Positions 7,180 through 12,476 of a stretch of 12,476 bases of DNA are shown here, piece by piece. The notes below the pieces were generated by a model. The model was not told the origin of the DNA, searched no databases, and worked only from the letters and a program-made list of their open reading frames with translations. The translations under genes and the position numbers were made by a program. How positions within the stretch are numbered: the first letter of the stretch is position 1; every line of letters begins with the position of its first letter. Origin of the DNA: Nitrospinota bacterium (GTDB lineage: Bacteria > Nitrospinota_A > UBA7883 > JACRLM01); the NCBI GenBank assembly GCA_015231995.1, contig JADGAO010000081.1, forward strand, positions 1 to 12,476. Direction: 5' to 3'.

Positions 7180-7212
7180 TTTTCATTGCGTCTATCGAGG
7201 GCGCAATGAAAA
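7180..7212. repeat. Hairpin B, 11-bp arms
   Basis: Arms 7180-7190 (TTTTCATTGCG) and 7202-7212 are exact reverse complements around an 11-base loop. It ends one base before REP copy 2. It corresponds in position, not in sequence, to hairpin D of the right cassette. Confidence 0.7.
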
Positions 7213-7213
7213 C

Positions 7214-7238
7214 ATGCGGGCAAGATGCCCGCGCTCCC
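7214..7238 (-). repeat. REP copy 2 (left inner, inverted)
   Basis: This 25-base copy is identical to REP copy 4 in the same orientation and to the reverse complement of REP copy 3. The core is GCGGGC-AAGAT-GCCCGC with the CTCCC foot on its right. It lies 48 bases upstream of the RAYT ATG. Confidence 0.85.
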
Positions 7239-7286
7239 ACCGGAGAGGATATTTCTTTTCACGAAAGCGCATGTTAAATTTCCGAC

Positions 7287-7904
7287 ATGGAAAATAATCC
7301 TCCAAAAATCTATTGGCATAATCGCGGCTACCTTCCACATTTCGAAGGAGGCGAAATCCCGCAAACCGTCACTTTCAGGCTGTATGGCTCGCTACCAAAA
7401 GAACTGTTATTGAAATGGAAGAGCGAACTTGCCAATGGACCCAAACTGCAAAGAAACGAAGAATTGCGAAACCGGGTCGAGGATTATTTGGACAATGGAG
7501 TTGGTCCGCGATGGCTGGCCGACAGGCGTATCGCCGGTATGGTGGCGCGGGCGTTGGCAAAATTTGATGGCGAACGGTATCTGCTACATGCGTAGGTTGT
7601 CATGCCCAATCACGTTCATGCGCTTTTTACTCCATGCGTTGGCCACGCCATGTTCTCGATATTGCAAAGTTGGAAATCCTTTACCGCCAAGGAAGCGAAA
7701 AAAGAGCTTGGGTTGGAGGGCAAATTCTGGCAACCGGAATATTTCGATAGGACTATCCGCAACCAGCGACACTTTGCCATTGCTCACGAATATATCGAAA
7801 ATAACCCGGTTAAAGCCGGTCTTGTAGCTAAACCGCATGACTGGCCGTGGAGTAGCGCCTCCTCCTCTGGGAGCGCGGGCATCTTGCCCGCATGTGATTC
7901 ATAG
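7287..7904 (+). pseudogene. REP-associated tyrosine transposase (RAYT), interrupted by an in-frame TAG
   Basis: One open frame of 205 codons is broken only by TAG at codon 103 (7593-7595). The N-terminal part has the RAYT start signature (WHNRGYLPHFE, then VTFRLYGSLP); the second part has the HUH motif in MPNHVHALFTP (His109, His111), SWKSFTAKEA, FWQPEYFDR and YIENNPVKAG with the likely catalytic Tyr near 169, and WPWSSA. Intact relatives typically read HAWVVMPNHVH, so TAG stands in place of Trp and one G-to-A change (TGG to TAG) explains it. The rest shows no decay, which suggests recent inactivation. Translation could restart at the ATG at 7602, giving only the HUH half. The last residues (SGSAGILPACDS) are read from REP copy 3, and the stop lies in hairpin C. 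RAYT would nick and rejoin REP DNA. No ribosome site is evident. Confidence 0.85.
7869..7893 (+). repeat. REP copy 3 (right inner, forward)
   Basis: GGGAGC foot, then GCGGGC (7875-7880), ATCTT loop and GCCCGC (7886-7891). It is the exact reverse complement of copy 4 over 25 bases. It overlaps the 3' end of the RAYT frame and supplies its C-terminal residues. Confidence 0.85.
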
Positions 7905-7926
7905 GGGCTAAATGCCCCTGTGAATC
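7896..7926. repeat. Hairpin C, 13-base arms with one G-T pair
   Basis: Arms 7896-7908 and 7914-7926 pair at 12 of 13 positions plus one G-T wobble, with a TAAAT loop. It begins two bases after REP copy 3, in the same place relative to its REP as hairpin A. The RAYT terminal stop codon is inside the left arm. Confidence 0.7.
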
Positions 7927-7970
7927 GCTGATCTTTACGGCGTGGCATTGATATATAGACGACTCTTAAT

Positions 7971-8001
7971 CTTCGCTCCGGCCATTGAGGCCGTAGCGAA
8001 G
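7971..8001. repeat. Hairpin D, 13-base arms
   Basis: Arms 7971-7983 and 7989-8001 pair at 12 of 13 positions around an ATTGA loop. It ends two bases before REP copy 4, mirroring hairpin B. The 44 bases between hairpins C and D show no further structure that I could recognise. Confidence 0.7.
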
Positions 8002-8003
8002 CT

Positions 8004-8028
8004 ATGCGGGCAAGATGCCCGCGCTCCC
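8004..8028 (-). repeat. REP copy 4 (right outer, inverted)
   Basis: It is identical to REP copy 2 over 25 bases. It closes the right cassette, 22 bases before the priA start, so any priA promoter must lie in or right beside it. Confidence 0.85.
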
Positions 8029-8037
8029 GGGTTAGCG

Positions 8038-8043
8038 TAGAAT
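8038..8043 (+). promoter_or_regulatory. Candidate -10 box of priA (leaderless start)
   Basis: TAGAAT ends seven bases before the priA ATG. It is the same hexamer as in the two stronger promoters of this window. Transcription would start at or next to the A of the ATG. The -35 position at 17-base spacing (8015-8020, ATGCCC) falls inside REP copy 4 and is poor. There is no Shine-Dalgarno before priA, which agrees with a leaderless message but does not prove it. Confidence 0.35.
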
Positions 8044-8050
8044 ACTCCCC

Positions 8051-10276
8051 ATGATTTCCGAAAATAAAGAACTCTGTTTCGCAGACGTGATAGTTCCCCG
8101 GCCTGTGCGTGGGCTTTTCACCTACTCCATCCCGCACGAATTGCGTGATAGTGTCGCGCCGGGTAAACGGGTTCTCGTCCCTTTCGGCAAAAGAAGTCTT
8201 GTGGGGCTTGTGGCCTCTCTCAAAGCCAAGGCGCAGATGGAGACGCGCCCCATCGTGGGCGTTCTGGACGCGGAACCGTTCGTGGACGCTGGTTTGCTCG
8301 ACCTTGCGCTATGGACGTCGCTCCACTATTACGCCCCGCCGGGCGATTTTTTGCCGGTCATCCTGCCGCGTGGCGACTATTCGCTCGATACGGTTGTGGT
8401 TCTCAAACCCGGCTCTCCGCGCCCATCGGAACGATCCGCAAAGGCCGTCGCCGTGTATGACGCGCTTTCGGAAAAAGGAGGTTCCCGCAGGCTGGAGCTT
8501 CTGGCTAAAGATATCCAGTCCACGCCGGGCGCGTTGAAAAAAATATTATCCGGCTCGGCCGTTCGCGCTTTTATCGAGATAAGGCAGGGGACGCGGGCTG
8601 TCGCATCCAGGAAATCCGGTGATGCCGGATTGGCCGTAGAAACGTCCGCTGTGTTTCTACCTCCGCTGACCACCGCGCAAAACGCCGTTTACGAATCTGT
8701 AGCCCGCGACATGGACACTGCGCGGTTCCGCGTGAGCCTGTTGCACGGCGTCACCGGCTCCGGCAAGACGGAAGTTTACGCCTATCTAGCGAAGAAGGCG
8801 CTGGACATGGGCAAATCCGCGCTTATCCTGGCGCCGGAGATCGCGCTCGCGGACATGCTGGCGGAGCGGTTCATGAAAAGGTTTGAGAACCCCCCGGTCG
8901 TTCTCCATTCGGACATGGCTCCAAAAGAGCGCGACACGCGGCTGTACGCCGTCCGTTCGGCTCCCTCTATCATCGTAGTCGGGGCGCGTAGCGCGGTCTT
9001 CGCCCCCGTCAACAACCTGGGGCTGGTCATCGTGGACGAGGAGCACGACCCGTCGTATAAACAGGAGACATCCCCCCGCTACAACGGCAGGGACGTCGCC
9101 ATAAAACGAGCTTCGATGGCGGGCGCGCCGGTACTGCTCGGCTCCGCCACCCCGTCGCTGGAGAGTTATCATCACTCCGTTTCCGGTAAGTACCATTTGC
9201 TCGCGCTAGCCTCCCGTGTGGACGGGCGCCCCATGCCGCGTGTGGAGATAGTGGAGCCGGAACGCGCCGGGGAGATAGGCGAGCGGCTCAAGGCGGAGAT
9301 AGAGGATAGGCTCAAAAAAGGCGAGCAGACGCTTCTATTCATAAACAGGCGCGGGGCGGCTCGTTACATCCAGTGCTCGACCTGCGGCCACGCGTACCAA
9401 TGCAGGAATTGTTCGGTCAGCCTTGTCCTGCACGGCGTGACCGGCACGCTGGATTGCCATCTTTGCGGTTATAAAGAAAAGGCGCCGGACACCTGCGCCA
9501 AATGCGGTTCGGCGTCGCTTAGGATGGGCGGGGCCGGGTCGGAACGGGTGGAGACGGAGATACGCCGCCTCTTCCCGACGGCCCGCGTGGCCCGTATGGA
9601 CAGGGACACGACGGCCGGTCGCAGGGCCGGAGCCAAAATACTGAGCGCCGTTGGGAAGGGTGAGGTGGACATACTCATCGGCACCCAGATGATAACCAAG
9701 GGGCATGACTACCCGGCCATCACTCTTGTCGGCGCGGTGAGCGCGGACGACTCGCTTAATATGCCCGATTTCCGCTCTTCGGAACGGACGTTCCAGCTGA
9801 TAACGCAGGCCGCAGGCAGGGCAGGGCGTGGCGACGTTCCGGGGCTGGTGATAGTCCAGGCTACAAGCTCCGCAAGCCACTGCCTGGTCTGCGCCGCAAA
9901 CCACGACTTCGAGTCTTTTTTATCCATAGAGTATTCATTGCGCCAGATGGTCGGATACCCCCCCTTCACCCGGATGGCGATGATAAGGGTGGACGCGTCC
10001 AGCGAACGCAAGGGGCTGGAGTTTTTCGAGAAAATGAGCCCGTCTCTAAAGACGATGGGCGAGAAGGTCAAGGGGCTTGCCCTTCTTGGCCCTGCGGAGG
10101 CGCTTGTTTTCAAGGCGCGAAACAGGTATCACTGGCGGCTGTCCCTTAAAGGAGAGGCGCATTCCGCGCTTTTCCGCGCTTTGGACATTTTTTTTAAGGG
10201 GATGGAAAATCTCGGGAAAGGCTCTGTCTCCGGCGTTAACGTCTCTGTGGACGTGGACCCGGCAAGCTCCATGTGA
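8051..10276 (+). CDS. priA: Primosomal protein N' (replication restart DNA helicase PriA)
   Basis: The 741-residue protein is close to the E. coli length (732). The N-terminal 3'-end-binding domain opens with FADVIVPRPVRGLFTYSIP. The superfamily 2 helicase core has Walker A GVTGSGKTEVY (Lys239), Walker B DEEH at 329-332 followed by DPSYKQE, and GSATPSLES. Between the helicase lobes lies the zinc-binding insert with eight cysteines in four pairs (442/445, 451/454, 469/472, 482/485). Later motifs are GTQMITKGHDYP and QAAGRAGRG. PriA recognises stalled or repaired forks and reloads the replicative helicase in the cytosol. The start at 8051 matches the family N-terminus and directly follows the repeat island. 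No Shine-Dalgarno is visible. The gene ends inside a dyad that also carries the str promoter. Nothing is missing or odd in the protein itself. Confidence 0.97.
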   Translation: MISENKELCFADVIVPRPVRGLFTYSIPHELRDSVAPGKRVLVPFGKRSLVGLVASLKAKAQMETRPIVGVLDAEPFVDAGLLDLALWTSLHYYAPPGDFLPVILPRGDYSLDTVVVLKPGSPRPSERSAKAVAVYDALSEKGGSRRLELLAKDIQSTPGALKKILSGSAVRAFIEIRQGTRAVASRKSGDAGLAVETSAVFLPPLTTAQNAVYESVARDMDTARFRVSLLHGVTGSGKTEVYAYLAKKALDMGKSALILAPEIALADMLAERFMKRFENPPVVLHSDMAPKERDTRLYAVRSAPSIIVVGARSAVFAPVNNLGLVIVDEEHDPSYKQETSPRYNGRDVAIKRASMAGAPVLLGSATPSLESYHHSVSGKYHLLALASRVDGRPMPRVEIVEPERAGEIGERLKAEIEDRLKKGEQTLLFINRRGAARYIQCSTCGHAYQCRNCSVSLVLHGVTGTLDCHLCGYKEKAPDTCAKCGSASLRMGGAGSERVETEIRRLFPTARVARMDRDTTAGRRAGAKILSAVGKGEVDILIGTQMITKGHDYPAITLVGAVSADDSLNMPDFRSSERTFQLITQAAGRAGRGDVPGLVIVQATSSASHCLVCAANHDFESFLSIEYSLRQMVGYPPFTRMAMIRVDASSERKGLEFFEKMSPSLKTMGEKVKGLALLGPAEALVFKARNRYHWRLSLKGEAHSALFRALDIFFKGMENLGKGSVSGVNVSVDVDPASSM

Positions 10277-10335
10277 AAAATTAGGCGTTACTGATATTGA
10301 CAAAGGTTACGCCTTTATATAGAATTTCACTTTTT
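10273..10335 (+). terminator. Imperfect dyad with T-run at the end of priA, overlapping the str promoter
   Basis: Outer arms 10273-10282 and 10323-10330 (GTGAAA..ATT with AATTTCAC), inner arms 10283-10290 and 10307-10314 (AGGCGTTA with TTACGCCT, pairing except in the middle A/T positions), then TTTTT at 10331-10335. The dyad begins on the last base of the codon before the priA TGA. RNA coming from priA could fold it and stop at the U-run. The stem has internal loops, so the strength is uncertain. The str promoter boxes lie within it. Confidence 0.5.
10297..10325 (+). promoter_or_regulatory. Strong sigma70-type promoter of the str operon
   Basis: Perfect -35 box TTGACA (10297-10302), 17-base spacer and -10 box TAGAAT (10320-10325, one mismatch). 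Transcription would begin near 10332, leaving a leader of about 90 bases before rpsL. The spacer contains a small palindrome, AAAGG-TTACG-CCTTT (10302-10316). The leader has a TATTTTTTAAA stretch (10369-10379) between weakly complementary GC-rich parts, but I could not derive a convincing attenuator. Confidence 0.8.
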
Positions 10336-10405
10336 CGCTAAAAGACCGGACGTTATAAGGCTTGCGCTATTTTTTAAAGGCGCGAAGGCCCGCCGGAAAC
10401 ACTAG

Positions 10406-10411
10406 AAGGAG
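10406..10411 (+). promoter_or_regulatory. Shine-Dalgarno that decides the TTG start of rpsL
   Basis: AAGGAG ends nine bases before the TTG at 10421. No ATG in frame fits the very conserved S12 N-terminus (PTINQLVRKG), so the TTG is the start. Confidence 0.85.
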
Positions 10412-10420
10412 ACTTTCAAG

Positions 10421-10837
10421 TTGCCGACGATCAACCAGTTGGTCCGCAAGGGGCGGAACAAGCAGGTGTGGAAGACCAAGAGTCCCGCGCTTACGTCGTG
10501 CCCGCAGAGGCGTGGCGTCTGCGTAAGGGTGTACACATCAACGCCCAAAAAGCCGAACTCGGCCCTTCGTAAAGTGGCCAGGACAAGGCTGACCAACGGG
10601 TATGAAGTCACCAGCTACATTCCCGGCGAGGGTCACAACCTGCAGGAGCACGCCATCGTGTTGATACGCGGCGGCAGGGTTAAGGACCTTCCGGGTGTCC
10701 GCTACCACGTCATCCGTGGCGCGCTGGACACGCTGGGCGTCGAGTCCCGCAGACAGAGCCGTTCCAAATACGGCGCCAAGAGGCCCAAGGCCGCGCAGGC
10801 CGGCAAAGACGCCGGCAAGGGCGCGAAGAAGAAATGA
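10421..10837 (+). CDS. rpsL: 30S ribosomal protein S12
   Basis: The 138-residue protein is S12, part of the decoding centre of the small subunit. It shows PTINQLVRKG at the start, the loop TPKKPNSALRKVA with Lys43, and GGRVKDLPGVRYHVIRG with Lys88 and Asp89. These residues are the sites of classic streptomycin-resistance changes, and all have the sensitive form. The protein is about 14 residues longer than E. coli S12 because of an Ala/Lys-rich tail (KAAQAGKDAGKGAKKK), which is common in other phyla. The start is TTG behind a good AAGGAG. It is the first gene of the str operon, with its own promoter, and rpsG follows after 20 bases. Unlike in many bacteria the gene upstream is priA, not rpoC. 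Confidence 0.98.
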   Translation: MPTINQLVRKGRNKQVWKTKSPALTSCPQRRGVCVRVYTSTPKKPNSALRKVARTRLTNGYEVTSYIPGEGHNLQEHAIVLIRGGRVKDLPGVRYHVIRGALDTLGVESRRQSRSKYGAKRPKAAQAGKDAGKGAKKK

Positions 10838-10857
10838 TTACGGGTTGAGATAAAAAA

Positions 10858-11328
10858 ATGCCAAGACGTAAAGTGACAGTTAAGCGGCAGATACTGCCCG
10901 ATCCGAAGTATAACGACATGCTGGTCGCAAGGTTCGTCAACGTCGCCATGAAGATGGGCAAGAAGAGCCTTGCCGAGCGGCTGTTGTACCAGGCCCTCGA
11001 CATTATCAAAGAGAAGACCAAGCGCGAGCCTATCGAAGTCTTCCGCCAGGCGATAGACAACGTAAAGCCGTTCCTGGAAGTCAAGTCGCGCCGCGTCGGC
11101 GGCTCCACCTACCAGATACCGGTGGAAGTGAAGTCCGACAGGCGCGCGTCGCTTGCGATACGCTGGGTCATCGAAAACGCCCGGGGACGCGGCGAGCGCG
11201 GTTATTCCAAGCAACTGGCCGCGGAGCTGATGGACGCCTACAATAACGCCGGCGCTTCCATAAAGAAAAAGGACGACACCCACAAGATGGCCGAAGCCAA
11301 CAAAGCCTTCGCCCATTACAAGTGGTAA
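10858..11328 (+). CDS. rpsG: 30S ribosomal protein S7
   Basis: The 156-residue protein begins MPRRKVTVKRQILPDPKYND and contains VRRVGGSTYQIPVEV-like sequence (here SRRVGGSTYQIPVEV) and RWVIENARGRGERG. It ends in MAEANKAFAHYKW, all typical of S7. S7 starts assembly of the 30S head by binding the 3' domain of 16S rRNA and contacts tRNA in the E site. Length is standard for the short (156-aa) form. In E. coli S7 also represses str-operon translation through a long rpsL-rpsG spacer; here the spacer is only 20 bases, so that structure cannot be present in the same form. The ATG is preceded only by a weak TTGAGAT, which suggests coupling to rpsL translation. Confidence 0.98.
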   Translation: MPRRKVTVKRQILPDPKYNDMLVARFVNVAMKMGKKSLAERLLYQALDIIKEKTKREPIEVFRQAIDNVKPFLEVKSRRVGGSTYQIPVEVKSDRRASLAIRWVIENARGRGERGYSKQLAAELMDAYNNAGASIKKKDDTHKMAEANKAFAHYKW

Positions 11329-11337
11329 CCGGTTAAC

Positions 11338-11344
11338 AAGGGAG
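11338..11344 (+). promoter_or_regulatory. Shine-Dalgarno that decides the TTG start of fusA
   Basis: AAGGGAG ends eight bases before the TTG at 11353. The frame from that TTG gives the normal EF-G N-terminus (ARNTPLERVRNIGIMAHID). The next in-frame ATG, at codon 16, would cut into the first GTP-binding strand. Confidence 0.85.
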
Positions 11345-11352
11345 AGTTCAAA

Positions 11353-12476
11353 TTGGCTCGCAATACCCCTCTTGAGAGGGTCCGCAACATAGGGATCATG
11401 GCGCACATTGACGCCGGCAAGACGACGACCACGGAGCGCGTCCTGTTTTACACCGGCATCACCCACAAGATAGGCGAAGTGCATGAAGGCACCGCCGTCA
11501 TGGACTACATGCCCCAGGAGCAGGAACGCGGCATCACCATAACCTCCGCCGCCACCACGGCCTCGTGGCGCAACCACACCATCAACATCATAGACACTCC
11601 CGGCCACGTGGATTTCACGATGGAAGTCGAGCGCTCCCTCCGCGTGCTAGACGGCGCGGTGGGCGTGTTCTGCGCTGTCGGCGGCGTCGAGCCTCAGTCG
11701 GAAACCGTGTGGCGCCAGGCGGACAAGTACAAGGTCCCCCGCATCGCCTTCGTCAACAAGATGGACAGGATCGGCGCGGACTACTTCGCGGTGCTCGAAC
11801 AGGTCAGGGAGCGGCTCGGCCACAACGCCGTATCGCTTCACGTTCCGATTGGCGCGGAAGACACATTTGTCGGTTTCGTGGATCTCGTCAAGATGAAAGG
11901 CGTCATCTACACGCCCGACGACATTCGCGGCTCCACTTTCCACGAGGTGGAAATACCTGCGGATCTGGCGGCCAAATCCGCCGAGATGAGGGAGAAACTC
12001 ATGGAAGCCGTCGCCGAGCTCGACGACGAGCTGATGCACGACTACCTCGACGGCAAGGAAATATCCCAGGAGCGGCTCATGGCGGCCATCCGCAAAGGCA
12101 CTGTCGCCATGACGATGATTCCCGTCATTTGCGGCGCGTCGTTCAAGAACAAAGGCGTTCAGGCCCTGCTCGACTCGGTTGTGGACTATCTTCCGTCTCC
12201 GCTAGACATTCCTTCCATCGAGGGGATCAACCCCGACACGGACGAGAAAGAGGCGAGAAAAGCCGATGACGACGAGCCGTTCTCGGCTCTGGCGTTCAAA
12301 ATACTGACCGACCCGTTTGTGGGTCAGCTGGCCTTCTTCCGGGTTTACTCCGGGGTGTTGGAGTCTGGTTCATACATCTACAACTCCACCAAAGGCAAGA
12401 AAGAGCGCGTTGGCCGTCTGCTGAAAATGCACGCCAACAAACGCGAAGACATAAAAGAAGTCCGCGCAGGCGATAT
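11353..12476 (+). CDS. fusA: Elongation factor G, 5' part (runs off the window)
   Basis: The frame is open from the TTG at 11353 to the window end, 374 codons, and would continue (EF-G is usually near 690-700 residues). All G-domain motifs are visible: AHIDAGKT (17-24), switch I RGITITSAATT (59-69), DTPGHVD (81-87), NKMD (135-138) and a CGASFKNKGVQ G5 region. Domain II begins near 290 (FSALAFKILTDPFVGQLAFFRVYSG). EF-G is the cytosolic GTPase that moves tRNAs and mRNA after peptide-bond formation and helps split ribosomes. Position behind rpsL and rpsG marks the str operon. The sequence MDYMPQEQERGI has Pro where many bacterial EF-G proteins have Glu (MEQEQERG); whether this marks a sub-family I cannot say. 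It is 24 bases after rpsG and starts with TTG like rpsL. Confidence 0.96.
   Translation, partial: MARNTPLERVRNIGIMAHIDAGKTTTTERVLFYTGITHKIGEVHEGTAVMDYMPQEQERGITITSAATTASWRNHTINIIDTPGHVDFTMEVERSLRVLDGAVGVFCAVGGVEPQSETVWRQADKYKVPRIAFVNKMDRIGADYFAVLEQVRERLGHNAVSLHVPIGAEDTFVGFVDLVKMKGVIYTPDDIRGSTFHEVEIPADLAAKSAEMREKLMEAVAELDDELMHDYLDGKEISQERLMAAIRKGTVAMTMIPVICGASFKNKGVQALLDSVVDYLPSPLDIPSIEGINPDTDEKEARKADDDEPFSALAFKILTDPFVGQLAFFRVYSGVLESGSYIYNSTKGKKERVGRLLKMHANKREDIKEVRAGD

Larger units (their letters stand above)
7111..8028 (+). mobile_element. RAYT/REP island: transposase pseudogene between two inverted REP cassettes
   Basis: The island holds a RAYT gene (7287-7904) with a cassette on each side: 7111-7238 and 7869-8028. 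Each cassette runs REP, hairpin, spacer, hairpin, inverted REP, so four REP copies are present in all. RAYTs are Y1/HUH-type tyrosine transposases thought to act on REP and BIME sequences that they recognise by a short foot plus hairpin. No target-site duplication or typical insertion-sequence ends were recognised, as expected for REP systems. The island sits between the 60-aa gene and priA and ends 22 bases before the priA ATG. Confidence 0.8.

Noticed and set aside
7602..7904. A separate complete gene for the second half of the RAYT
   Set aside because: The half lacks the N-terminal signature that lies in the same frame just upstream, so a nonsense mutation in one gene is the simpler account, although restart there is possible.
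7111..8028. CRISPR array
   Set aside because: The repeats are only four, are in alternating orientation, and are separated by structured spacers of unequal size around a transposase gene.
10336..10405. Attenuator in the rpsL leader around the TATTTTTTAAA stretch
   Set aside because: The flanking GC-rich parts pair only with bulges and I could not build two exclusive stems; left as a remark in the promoter entry.
11565..12269. Open frame of 234 codons within fusA
   Set aside because: It is out of frame with EF-G, whose motifs cover the same bases, and the product is Arg/His-rich with low complexity.

Overview
The window is chromosomal DNA from a bacterium, GC-rich by eye, and probably Gram-negative. 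The evidence for a cell envelope with a periplasm is a secreted M16 peptidase, its lipoprotein partner and two CNNM/CorC-type membrane proteins. A menaquinone gene of the futalosine route (mqnC), a small Rho_N/SAP-like Cys protein and REP/RAYT repeats would fit lineages such as Nitrospinota, Nitrospirota or the former deltaproteobacteria. I cannot fix the phylum from the sequence alone.

Left part (93-6732, minus strand): a compact five-gene unit read from right to left: active M16 peptidase, inactive M16 lipoprotein, CNNM/CBS protein 2, CNNM/CBS protein 1, mqnC. Three of its four junctions are ATGA overlaps and the fourth gap is 16 bases, so the genes are probably co-transcribed and translationally coupled. 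A good sigma70-type promoter (TTGACT, 17 bases, TAGAAT) lies just upstream at 6780-6808. Past the end of mqnC, 21-88 holds three imperfect copies of a short direct repeat. The two M16 genes look like the complementary halves of one heterodimeric protease: one keeps the zinc site, the other the Arg/Tyr substrate pair.

Middle (6841-8028): a 60-aa minus-strand gene with a Rho_N/SAP-like helix pair and four cysteines, then a self-contained repeat island. The island has a RAYT (REP-associated tyrosine transposase) gene between two inverted-repeat cassettes. Each cassette is built REP - hairpin - hairpin - inverted REP. The RAYT is interrupted by one in-frame TAG where the family usually has Trp, just before the HUH motif, and its reading frame ends inside the downstream REP.

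Right part (8051-12476, plus strand): priA (replication restart helicase) starts 22 bases after the last REP and may be leaderless. It is followed by the start of the str operon, rpsL - rpsG - fusA, with fusA running off the window. A consensus-like promoter (TTGACA, 17 bases, TAGAAT) drives str, and it is embedded in a dyad that starts at the priA stop codon and is followed by five T, so the priA terminator and the str promoter seem to share the same DNA. rpsL and fusA both start with TTG behind good Shine-Dalgarno sequences.

No tRNA, rRNA, CRISPR array or phage genes were seen. The most unusual part is the RAYT/REP island; the rest is core metabolism and information processing with some notable architecture.
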